A stretch of 64,000 bases of DNA from Watersipora subatra. Taxonomy: Eukaryota > Bryozoa > Gymnolaemata > Cheilostomatida > Watersiporidae. Positions 47,451 to 58,334 of this stretch are shown here, piece by piece. Within the stretch, counting starts at the first letter, position 1, and every line of letters starts with the position of its first letter. The translations under genes were made by a program, and so were the position numbers. The notes beneath the pieces were generated by a model. That model made no database searches and was not told the origin of the DNA. It saw only the letters and a list, made by a program, of their open reading frames with translations. The stretch is from contig NC_088711.1 in NCBI RefSeq assembly GCF_963576615.1, forward strand, positions 12,075,869 to 12,139,868. The letters run 5' to 3'.

Positions 47451-48175
47451 TTTATATATCATAGACTTCTTAAATGGGTATAAATGTTTGTGACTTAGCT
47501 GGTAAATTCTTGATTTGATTGCAATTGTTTTTTCATTTAAGTTTGATGAATTTTAGGATGAACAATGAGGATTTTCGGATATTCTAATGTATTTGGATTA
47601 TGTATGTAATAATTGCGTATAAGTGAATTAAACTCTACATTTATTACAACTTTGAATGTTTCACATTGATTTTGATGATTTAGATTATGGCAAAATGCTC
47701 AAGTATTGTGTAGAAAATATATGGATGAGTAGGTATACAGTAAATTATTTCATTTTTTAATAAAACACAAAAAATATTGATATCCAAACAGTTAATTAAG
47801 GTAAATTTTCAAGATAATAAGGTGTGTGAAGTTGCAAATAGCTTCAAACAATCTTAATTTACATAAATAAAATAAATAATTAAAAGGAGGGAGATGTGTA
47901 GTTCTCCATTGATAGCATATGATGATCTATCTCCGTACTAAACTGCTAAAACTTTAGACAAACGGCCATTTTAGTTATTTGTTTTTAACGTGTTGTTGGT
48001 GTGATGGGATTGGCGATGGGCAAGTCATACAGTATTAAAAGATTAATTTTGGAATCCATTGACAAAAAGTTCACCCCCCCCATTGTTAATAATCAATGTT
48101 TCTCTGCACAATAGATTTACTTTAGTATTTCTATAATTGCCCATCTTGTAGGTCATCTATTCGGTTTTTGGCACG
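47451..48175. other. Sequence just upstream of PICK1
   Basis: No coding sequence. cccatcttgtag ending near 48150 looks like a splice acceptor about 25 bases before the PICK1 start codon, so a non-coding 5' exon may lie upstream. Confidence 0.45.
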
Positions 48176-49444
48176 ATGAGTCGTAATATATATGATGATG
48201 AGGATGAAGTGTTAGATGAAGACACCCTTGGAATGAAGGTTACCTCTGGTACTGCCACACTGGAGAGGAATGAAAAGAACATGATAGGAATTTCCATAGG
48301 CGGTGGCGCTCCCTATTGTCCCTGTCTTTACGTGGTGCAAATATTTGACAACACCCCAGCCGCTAAAGATGGTTCCCTCGCTGCCGGGGATGAGCTCGTA
48401 GCCATCAATGGAAAGTCAGTCAAAGGCTTTGCTAAAGGGGAAGTAGCTAAATTAATTCAGCAGTCACCTTCTGGTCCAGTTACAATTCATTATAATAAAC
48501 TCCACGCTGATCCCAAACAGGGAAAGTCACTGGATATCGTGCTTAAGAAGGTCAAACACAAAATAGTTGAGAACATCAGCTCCTCCACTGCTGACGCCCT
48601 TGGTCTGTCCAGGGCCATCCTCACCAATGACTCTCTGGTGAAGAGGCACAACGAGCTGGAGAGGATTGCCCAGATGTACAAAGGACTGGTTGATCACAGT
48701 AGAAAAGTCTTGAAAGCATTTTTCAGTCTCTCGCAAGTACATAGAGAGTTTGGAAATGTCTTCAGCTGCATTGGTGTTCGTGAGCCGTTACCCGGTGCCA
48801 GTGAAGCCTTCACCAAGTTTGGAAATGCTCATCGAAATATGGAGAAGTATGCAATTGAAACCTTGAAAAAGTTAAAACCCATGATTTCTGACCTCAATAC
48901 ATATCTAACCAAAGCAGTGCCCGACACTCGTCTAACTATTAAGAAATATCTCAGTGCTAAGTTTGAGTACCTAAGCTACTGCTTAAAAGTGAAGGAAATG
49001 GATGATGAAGAATACAGCTATAACATGGTACGAGAACCACTTTATCGTGTGGAGACAGGAAACTATGAATATAGATTGGTGCTTCGTTGTCGTCAGGAAG
49101 CTAGAAAGCAGTTTGCTCGGCTCCGTGCAGACGTTCTGGTTAAGATCGAATTACTTGATAACAAGCACGTGCAAGACACAGTGGTTCAGCTTCAGAAGTT
49201 TGTATCAGCCATTGCGCAGTTTCATACACAATGCTATGAGGTAATGCAGGGAGCTACTGTGTTTCCTATAGAAGTAGAGCTCTTTGAGCAAACTTTTAGT
49301 TATAATCCGAGTGGCCAGATCAACGATGGGCTTGAGGAAGAAGGTATTGATGCATCTATGACTGATCAAATGGCTGACCTCAATCTCGATGCAGCGGCTT
49401 CTCCCGCATCACACTCTGTTGATGATCTCTTAGATCTGAATTAG
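48176..49444 (+). CDS. PICK1: PICK1 (PDZ and BAR domain protein)
   Basis: 422 residues in a single frame; human PICK1 is 415. The PDZ domain lies at about residues 15-105, with IGISIGGGAPYCPCLYVVQI: the carboxylate-binding loop followed by the CPC motif known to bind zinc in PICK1. The BAR domain runs from about 140 to 360 (LVKRHNELERIAQMYKGLVD, HREFGNVFSCIGVREP, FTKFGNAHRNMEKYAIETLK). The acidic tail ends DDLLDLN, a possible clathrin/adaptor-type motif. The protein binds receptor C termini through PDZ and curved membranes through BAR, acting in receptor trafficking and vesicle formation. The ORF has no intron, although PICK1 genes usually have many; a 5' UTR intron is suggested by the acceptor at 48150. 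No terminal-repeat or poly(A) sign of recent retrocopy was seen. Confidence 0.96.
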   Translation: MSRNIYDDEDEVLDEDTLGMKVTSGTATLERNEKNMIGISIGGGAPYCPCLYVVQIFDNTPAAKDGSLAAGDELVAINGKSVKGFAKGEVAKLIQQSPSGPVTIHYNKLHADPKQGKSLDIVLKKVKHKIVENISSSTADALGLSRAILTNDSLVKRHNELERIAQMYKGLVDHSRKVLKAFFSLSQVHREFGNVFSCIGVREPLPGASEAFTKFGNAHRNMEKYAIETLKKLKPMISDLNTYLTKAVPDTRLTIKKYLSAKFEYLSYCLKVKEMDDEEYSYNMVREPLYRVETGNYEYRLVLRCRQEARKQFARLRADVLVKIELLDNKHVQDTVVQLQKFVSAIAQFHTQCYEVMQGATVFPIEVELFEQTFSYNPSGQINDGLEEEGIDASMTDQMADLNLDAAASPASHSVDDLLDLN

Positions 49445-51869
49445 TATTCAGCAAGCTGTGCTCATCATGTTTTTCTATACATTCTTGTAAACTATAGACA
49501 CATCTGATGCAGCTTACACAATACTCTCTACGCATAGCTAAGGGGTGAAGTATTTTGTATTCTGCGATGTCTGAATCAATTGTCTCATCTATATTTTGTA
49601 AATTCTGTTTTTATAGTTTTGTTGCTGCTAGTCTACAGCCTGTCTAGTTTAAATAGAAAGTGTTTATCGATGATTTAATTTGTTATTAGTAATATTATTA
49701 TAAATGTTGTTTTTATTGTTGTTAATGCATGTTGTTCTTCCGTCACAAGTGTTACTATCAAAAGACCAGAATTTCAAGACAAGTCTCTCTATGCTTTGGA
49801 GTTATTTAGTGGAAAATACACATAGTTGAATTGAACTACAATTTTAATTTTCTCGTTTCTCCATCTTTCTCTCCCAATATTAACCAATATAGCCCAAATT
49901 GTCCGAACAATTACATGTACATGCCAAATAACATATAAGAGTCGCCTACTCGCTGTTTGATACTTCATGAGAAGAAAACTCTGATGTTAATGTATTTGTT
50001 GTGAATGAGATCTCTTACAGGGTTTCATAGATCAAAATAGAAAGGCAATCAAGTGCTCAATATACATTGTCAAATCTGTAAGTCTTGTAACGGTTAGTAC
50101 CAATGTATGTACCCGGTAGTTTGCTCTTGACTTAGCGAGTCGTAAAGTTTACTGTGTTGGTTTTTAGTGACCAAAATATACAAAATTATTTTCGTCCTTC
50201 TCTATCTAAAACTAGGAAAGTTAAGAAATCAATTTGCATGCAAGGCTCTAAGAAAATTTTGTTTTTGCATATAGTATGAAAAACTAGCTCGCTGATTGTG
50301 TATTTTTGCTTTTGCCATTTTTTCTATTTACCATGGAGCGAAAACTCCCGCGCAGGCCTACTCAGCTCCGCTGTCATAGAAACGTATTTGTTCATGATTA
50401 TCATATCAGCCCTAAAAAAAAGAGCATGTCTGAAAACAACAAAAAACGCTGTAATTTTTTTGTATTGTATAGGTCCAGCCAACAGAACCTTCACAAACGC
50501 TTTCTGTTGCAACTTATCTTTTCACTCACACAGTAGGTACTATTACAAAAATTTTGTGTAGTTCCTTCCATTCTTAGATGTAGAAACTTGGAGGCTGGTT
50601 ACCACAACTTTGCTAAATCGTTAGTTGCAACCAACTACCAACATGGTTAGTAGTCTCGTATTCCATCTCTTCCTAATCCAATTAGTCAGCCATCACGGAC
50701 AACTAACAGGAGATGAAAACAGGTTTACATCCCGCCAAAATAGTAGCCGCAAAAAAAAACGTGCCTAAGTAACGTTTACGGGCATCAAAAACTTTTTCAT
50801 AATGTTGGTTACGATAGTCTGAATAATAAAGCGCATTATTTCATTTATTCAGTAATTAAAATTCATTTTTCAATACGGGACTTTATCTTATGTTGTATTT
50901 GTTTGTTCTAGTATAACTCTATTCTGATTACACGATTTAACAAATTTATCTCTGTTGTGTTAGAGATCAGAGTTGTCAGACGCAACCTGGGCTTTCAACC
51001 AGGGTAATATATAAAATATTACGATATGGGTATGAGACAGCCACTAACCTTTGAATGACTGTTTTCTTTGGATGCTCAAAATTGTCAGGTATCACTCAGC
51101 CAAACAGGGTAACTGTTTTAAACTATTTGGTAGCCGCTGTGGCAGCACATGGTGTAGTAATATGTACAAAGCAACACTTTTTTACTTGATTTTGCTGACT
51201 GAGAGCAGTGTAAGGTAACTACCAGATTGATAAAAACAACTGTCTATCTAACAGGCTGCCGAGTCTTTTCATTCTTGGAAAACCGCTCATGCATCTGCCT
51301 TATGTGGCATTTTATCAGCGAATTTCTATTTTGTAACCGGTGAATTGAAATAGATGATTGCTTGAAGATGTTCTTCTCGAAGGCCTTACTAGACAATGAA
51401 GCTAAGAGCCATCCCCAATAAGTGTTGTTATTCAGAAGTTCAGTACTGTTCATGATTTTTTTAACTGGCTGTATGTGAGTGTATTTATGAGTATACGGGT
51501 ATAGATTTGTGTACCAGTGCTTGTGTAGTAGATGCGCTCAAGGTATATGAAGTTTTTGTATTGATGTACATGTGCTATTGACAATGTATGCATAATTGTT
51601 TTTGTGTTGATACATTTATGTGCATTTACTCGTACATTATCTTCCGTGGATCTATGTCTGTGTGTCAGCATATGTACTGTACATGATTAGTTAATCTGCT
51701 CAGTCAGATTGTTCCACTTTATAGACGCACTAGACTGATCTTTTATAACCTGCCAACCTCATGCTATTGTCAACATTGTCTATATTATTCAGTTATGTAA
51801 GCAGCCTCACAAGAGGACGGAAGGTACAACACAAGCCCAACAAGCCAGAGCAACGCAGTGACTGACATG
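49445..51869. other. Region downstream of PICK1, no gene seen
   Basis: It should include the PICK1 3' UTR. No canonical AATAAA close to the stop was noticed; one occurs near 50825. Small ORFs around 50298-50561 show no family. 51450-51671 is gt-rich low-complexity sequence. Confidence 0.45.
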
Positions 51870-52455
51870 TGACTCTTCAATTTACTAAAAAATGGGAAAA
51901 GTTCAGGTGCTGATGAGATCTGTAAGAACGACCTTCTCATTCGATCATGACTGCTAAGTGTTCAACATCCATATTTTAAGTCATTACTGACTTTTAAATT
52001 CCTGTCTGATTGGACCTTAGCTCATGTTTCTCCTTGACACAAACTTGGACCATTGAACCAGCCAATAATCACAGGTTCATATCTCTCACCTTGTATATGT
52101 TGTACACTGCTCCAGCTCATAGTACTTCAACGCTTGAATATTGTTCTAGATAAAGTACTACATAATCGTCAACATTGGTTTCATAAGGGACTGTCCTGTG
52201 AAATATCACTACGTGGAACCTTTCGTGAGATAGCTAAAATAGTGACGAAGGAAGTACTGTTGACGCACTGTTAAACTTTACAAAGGCGTTCAACAAGGTG
52301 TCACACAAACCGTTAATACAAAAGCTAGCCATGATGCATGTCAGCAAACAAACTAGTGTGGATTCATGATTTTCTCATGAACTGTAAACAAAAAGTTGTA
52401 ATCAAAGGATGATAATCCAGCAACGTGACAATTACGTCACGGCTCTTCAAGGACC

Positions 52456-52570
52456 TATGGTGCCTTACTATGGTGTATGGCGCCTTACAGTGCCTCGTGT
52501 TGCGTGTTCGCAACTCGAGTTGTACAACTCGAGTTGCGAACACGCAACGCGAGGCACTGTAAGGCGCCAT
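52456..52570. mobile_element. CTCGAG-type palindromic element, short copy (115 bp)
   Basis: aaggacc flanks both sides (52449-52455, 52571-52577). The inner 97 bases form an almost perfect hairpin: atggcgccttacagtgcctc pairs with its complement, centred on aactcgagttgtacaactcg. It interrupts the LINE between the FNKVSH and LLLFLAYANDL parts. Confidence 0.85.
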
Positions 52571-52904
52571 AAGGACCCGTGCTCGAACTATTACTGTTTC
52601 TAGCATACGCAAATGATCTGTCTCATAGCATTTCCGGCAGCGCAAGCTCATTTGCTGACAAAACACTAATATATCAAACTGTGACCCTTACTAAAGACAA
52701 AATCGACTTCCAAAAAGTAGATTGACGATAAGTTTGGGCGTGTGATGCGTGTTATTTAACATTAGCGGATGCTTGATAATGACATTCAACCCTACTGCAT
52801 CGTCTCCATCTCAAAATTATCGTTTAGATGGTACTCCTCTCAACTTTGTTTAAGTGACCAATTATCTTGAAGTAATACTGCAATCAGATCTCAAATTTAA
52901 TATA

Positions 52905-54381
52905 CAAACTGTCGCACCTCGACATACGACAAATTTGAAATATGAGTAAAACTCCGAGCAAATTTTTGCTTTGGGACACGAGACAAATTTGAGATACAAG
53001 CATACAAGACAGTTCCCAATGCAACCGTTAGGTGGTCAAGTATGCGAGAGGCTACTTACAAAAACAGCATCACTTGGTCTTTCTCATTGGATCAGTTTGA
53101 CCAAGTTTTAAAAGGCCGGCTAAAATTAAAGTCAAAAGCAAGACAAAAAATGCCAAGCAAAAAAAAATAGAATTAAGTTTTGTGTAAGATTAAAACTTAT
53201 TACTATTATCAAGTGGGTGTGTAGTAGTGTTGGGCCGGTATTGGGCTATCCGCTTTTACCGATACCGAGGGATTCTCGGTATCCGAGGAAACCAATCATT
53301 TTCGGTGACAGCTAGTTATCTGTGGCCGGTTTGATATGATCGGTATTTATCCGTAAAAGCCTATTGGTAAATGGTTATACGGATATCCGGATAGATTTTT
53401 AAAACGCTTACTTGACGAACATGCTAATCTCAGCACGCGTTGGCGAACAAATTCAACGAAAATTTCCACGCGATGGGAGGATGTATAAAGACTCTAATGG
53501 GACTGGAGACTCTAATTGGACTGCGTATAATTATGTGATTACATTACCTGATTACAATATGTGATAGTAAGATTTCTGTAAACTGTTTCAGTATATTTAA
53601 CAAAGAGAGCCCCTTGCCATTATCTATCTGTTCTCTAATATACATAACGTTTGTAGCAATAACTATATTTTTAATAGAATAAACAATAAAAACATATATC
53701 ATGAAACTTATATTTCCATCTTTCTTTTCTTTTTTGGCTTGCTAAAACAAGGAGTCTCCTTGCCGTAACATTATACTGCTGACTAAAGAATGTTTTTTGC
53801 AAAGGCTACTTTTTGCACAACGATAAAAGTTGTTCGAAACAGTTATGGTTTAAAGTTTAAACCATTAAACTTTAAACCATTTAAAGACACACACTGATAA
53901 CCACATACCGAACAATAGTACCGACAATACCGAACTTTCTTAGTTGGCAAAGGATACCGAAGATGGTAAATACCGAGGATACCGATACCGGGAAAACCGA
54001 TAAAAAAGTGCAAGGATATCCAATCCGACACTAAATTAGATACCAGCCCAACACTAGTGTATAGTAAGCTACATTTGTTCAAGTTACAGCATGTTATGCC
54101 GTTTCTTTAACACTGCCATTAGCCGCTACTGCCTGTCTCGAAGGTAAGAACTCCATGCAGTACTGTACATAATAATGTTACATTGTATCACAGATCATAA
54201 CCATTAGATTGGTATTTGTTACTTTGTGAATGCAGGTGGCTAATTCAAAAAAATTTAAAAAGTTTTTTTCAGTGAAATCTTGTTGTAAGTGGCTTTTTCA
54301 GAGAGTGGGAGCGGATCAATTTTGACATATGAGCTCAGTCCCGGAATGCATTAATTAAGCTCGTATGTCGAGGTATGACTG
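52905..54381. mobile_element. Pogo-like element (family P4) inside the LINE
   Basis: The right end tatgtcgaggtatgactg is followed by TA, and the left end gtcgcacctcgacatacgac is its inverted repeat (with a small disturbance at the tip). Deleting 52905-54383 restores the LINE reading FNIQDKIS, which supports TA duplication and fixes the boundaries. It is itself interrupted by 53225-54056. Confidence 0.85.
53225..54056. mobile_element. hAT-like element inside the pogo-like element (832 bp)
   Basis: The ends tagtgttgggccggtat and ataccagcccaacacta are inverted repeats with one difference. The flanks gtgtgtag and gtgtatag match at 7 of 8 bases. Subterminal accgata / tatcggt motifs are repeated. 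No transposase ORF. Confidence 0.88.
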
Positions 54382-55162
54382 TACAGGATAAAATATCCTA
54401 AGCTAATCGCCAGATTGGCATCATCAAGCATGCATTCTATCCTAAATCCATCACAGCATTCTATTGCAAATTTTAGCCTACATAAGTCTTTGCAGACCGC
54501 ATGTCGTATGCGCAGCTATGGTATGAGATACATTTATCAACAAGCTAGTCAAATACATTGAGACAGTACAAATCAAAGCTGTCAGATATGCATAAAATGT
54601 AAAAGGGGGAGAAAGTATTACTGTTGCACGTGAAAAGCTCAAAATTTGTGCATGTTCTGATAAGTGCACGAAAACAAGGCGCACACTCTTACACGTATTC
54701 TAGCTAATGAAGAAAGTCTTAGTACACTGTCAAGCTCATATGATGAACTGATGCAAGGTCGACAGGCAACAATGGCTTCCATCAGAGTAACAACTAGAAA
54801 AGATCCACCATAAATATCCGTCAAAAAGCCTGTCTAGCATAACAGCTTCCTTCCACGAGTACTAGGTGGTTTCCTCCACAAGCCTTTAGAGAAATAAGTT
54901 CAAAGATTGTTTACTAATTCTCTAATTCTAAGTTTCATAGTGTGATATGACACTATTGACAAATGATGTCCTAAATTTGAGAGGCACATTTCTTGCATAT
55001 GCTTCTTGCATATGCTGAGTTCAAAAGGAGAAAATAAGGACAGATGGTATTTTTTGAAACCAATGTCAACATCAGCGCGTGTATTAGTTAGCCAGGCCAA
55101 GAGGCAAGAGTTGCACAGCGCATTTGTGCTTTATGACTCTGAGCAGAGCCGTATAGCTTCAC

Positions 55163-55833
55163 TATGGAGCCTTACAGTGCCTCGCGTTCCATGTTCTCAA
55201 ACTCAGTTGTTGAACTCGAGTTGCTGTTCAAAGAACTTGGGCTGGGTTTTTGATGAACTCGAGTTGTGTTTACAACTCGAGTTATATTTACAAACTAGAG
55301 TTTGTAAAAATAAGGTGCAATATACTGGTATTACGGTAGCATAACCGGAGATCTGATTATATTAACAATGGTACACCGACAGGCACCACTTAGCTAATAG
55401 AAATTAAACTATGTATGTACTGTAAAACTAAAATTTATGACGAATTAGAGTGTCCCGGGTTTGCAACTCGAGCTGATAAACCGAGTTGGATCATTGCCAA
55501 CTCGAAAAAAGCAACTCGGGTTTTTCAACTCGCTTTTGAGCAGATTTTTCCGTTTGCAGAAGCCGAGTTTTTCAAAACTAGTTTATAACTTGTGCGTTGT
55601 AAACTCGAGTTTCTGGTGAAAGCAATAAGTTTTAGTTTTACAGTACATACATAGTTTAATTTCTATTAGCTAACGTGTGCCTGTTGGTGTATCATTATTA
55701 AAACGAGATCTATGATTATGCTACCGTAATACCAGTATATTGCACCTTATTTTTTACAAACTCGAGTTTGTAAATATAACTGGGTTTATCAACTCGAGTT
55801 GCTAACTTGAGGCACTGTAACTTAGGCGCCGTA
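55163..55833. mobile_element. CTCGAG-rich foldback element (671 bp)
   Basis: The ends tatggagccttacagtgcct and (complement) tacggcgcctaagttacagt match the short element at 52456. Long inverted segments pair: about 55315-55430 with 55630-55760 (for example actatgtatgtactgtaaaa). aactcgag occurs many times inside. A target duplication is not clear. Confidence 0.8.
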
Positions 55834-55842
55834 CTTAACAGA

Positions 55843-58271
55843 AATTATGGACGGTTAGGCGACAGTCAATAGGGCGACAGACACTTAGACGTCACTTTCG
55901 GTTCGAAAGGCGACAACTTCAGACGGAAGGGCGACACAGCGGACAAACAGGCGACAATTCTGAGGGCAGGATTAATTCAAAATATTAAGTCGTGTTATGC
56001 TGTTGTGAATTAGTAGTGAACACTGACAAGACACCAACTTTATTGATGCCCAGATCGGAAATCTTGCATTAGTATATTTTTCACGTATCGCTCCACCTTA
56101 TTTCCTTGGCATCTATTACCTGTTTATATCCTCATTAATCTGATTACATTATTATTATTTTACACACAGTAGAATTTCATATTGTATTAATGAATGTACC
56201 AACTATTCATTTAATATAGATGGTTATGATTAAAAAAACTGCTGAGATTAATCTGTCTTTAATCGCCCAACTATTCTTCTGTTCATCCTTTTCCACAAAT
56301 TTAACTCTAGAGTTTGTCAACTCTACTCGCTCAGAAGTCATTTAGACAGTCACTATTTTCTTTTTCACTTCCTTCCTTGAATGCTTGGGAAAACTGGCAA
56401 GTTGCTTATCAGTGTGGCAAGAGTCTGAGATTTCTTACTGCCTAATATATGACATCATAGAGGTACCAACTTTTTTAATCCCTTTGAAGTGATGCATTCT
56501 TGAGTCACTAGCATACCGCTGTTGATGAGTCATTATACTATCTCTGGCTCATGTATCGTGTATTAGGACCCTCAGTAGTAGCTCTCTAACTAATGTATAT
56601 TCTTGTTCTAATTGCAGTATGAAAATAAATACATATGAGTTTAGCTTGATACATTTTAATAAATTTGCTTTTTGGTATATTTATACAAATAGTAAAACTG
56701 ATTTTTATCATATATAACTTTTAAAAATATGTATATCAATAGTTTGAAGGATTAATTTTTTTACAATAACTTATTCTGATTGATACTGCGTAGATAAACC
56801 CATCTAGCGATAGAACTTCTCTTTCCTATCTAGAATGATGAGATCAGGTTCACGGTTATAAATTGGCAACTGAATATTACTTTCTGCTAATTCTAAAACT
56901 TATATGAAAATATAATTTGAATTACAGGAGTATAATTATACACAGTGACTCGGAGGTACTTGAATGCACTTGCACTTCCAATCATACACAAAAATAATAG
57001 CAGGAAATTCCTCACACCACTATTTAATAAAGTTGTCATTAAAGTTCAAGCCGATTGCTGTCTATGTAATATCTTCCCGCCGTTTCTGAAGTCTGTCCTT
57101 TATTAAAATAGTTGTGTATAAAAAGATTCATAGTGCGTGTTAAAATGCAAAATATAGTATATGATGTGGCACATGGCAGCATTAACCTGCAGCTGAGTAT
57201 ATATCACAAAAGTCTTTGAGGTGTTGATCACTCCTCATTGTCTCAAACTACAAGTTGTGTGTGCCATCCGGATCTGTGACAAGGGTGATTCGGTCAAATA
57301 TCTCAAGTGACTCTAAGGGTAACATGGCATCAGGACCGGTTGATTTCTATGCTTTGGAATGGACCATTTCTCCATAAGCTTTCTGTGATGCTGTTTAGTC
57401 TTCTTGCGACAAGCTGCAGAAGTTAGTAAAATATGGATATATCTTTGACACCTATGTCAGCCTTCATTCTTCATACTCCAATAAAATCTCAACAGACATA
57501 GATCAGTGTGAACCGCAATTTAGCCTATTGAGTCTGCATTATAATGACATTGGATTATTATCATAATTGTAAAGAAACAAGGATAAAGAAATCATTCTTT
57601 CCACAAGTGAATAAAAAATCACAATAATAGGGAATTGTCCTTTCATCTCACACAAAGAGCAAACTCTTCTCCAAGCTACTGTGAATTTCGACGATCGAAA
57701 CCATAAAACTATTTCTTTTTGAGGTAAGATAACTCTAAAGTTTCAACGATCAGAGGCAAGATTGTCAACAATTCAGCCGAGAACGTGACTTTTCGAACCG
57801 TTTTGAACAAACATGCTGATACACAAACAAGTTTTGGTGTTTTAATTGAATAAGCTAGATGCATTTTTATAAAGATAGCCTTAACATGTTGTTAAATGTT
57901 TGGGCTAGCATAATCAGATAAATCCCACCAATGGCGTTTAAAATACATGTTAACATTTCGATTTATAAAAAAAGTCTGTAAAAAGAAAACAATAACACTG
58001 TCAAGGCTACGTTTCAAAAATATACGTAAGCATTGCACACGACGACAGAATCTCATAGTTTGTCACATAGAGTTATCTCCCCCAGGGGGGATAACTCTAT
58101 GGTTTGTCAGTACATTACCTTGCCTTCAACCAAACAGCAAACCACCTTGTCGCAATTGTCGCCGGTTTGTCTGCCGTGTCGCCTTTCTATCTGAAGTTGT
58201 CACTTTTCGAACAAAAAATGTCGCCTAAGTGTCTGTCGCCCTAATGACTGTCGCCCAAAAGTCCAGTTACC
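55843..58271. mobile_element. Long-TIR element with ggcgaca motifs (about 2.4 kb)
   Basis: About 120 bases at 55848-55965 are repeated inverted at about 58145-58265. Both arms contain ggcgacagtca, agggcgacagacactta and further ggcgac copies at short intervals. The flanks cttaacaga and cttcacaga (8 of 9) suggest a 9-bp duplication, as in Mutator-like elements; boundaries are uncertain by a few bases. The interior is AT-rich without a recognised transposase. A 36-bp palindrome (catagagttatctccccc and complement) is at 58067-58102. Confidence 0.7.
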
Positions 58272-58334
58272 CTTCACAGACCTTGGCGACTTCTCCTTGA
58301 CCTTAACCGAATTATTAAGCAGGTAGCATATTAC

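Larger units (their letters stand above)
51870..54895 (+). mobile_element. Decayed CR1/L2-type LINE with insertions
   Basis: Broken reverse-transcriptase text can be read in order on the plus strand: NGKSSGADEI (about 51893), DWTLAHVSP, VLDKVLHNRQHWFHKGLSCE (about 52140), FNKVSHKPLIQKL (about 52290), ELLLFLAYANDL and ASSFADKTLIYQT (52585-52680), YLEVILQSDLKFNIQ (52860-52907), then NRQIGIIKHAF (54405) and GESITVAREKLKI (54610-54640). Stops and frame changes are many. The catalytic FADD has become FADK. Two independent insertions interrupt it: 52456-52570 and 52905-54381. Confidence 0.88.

Noticed and set aside
48490..48742. Minus-strand ORFs opposite PICK1
   Set aside because: Shadows of the PICK1 coding sequence.
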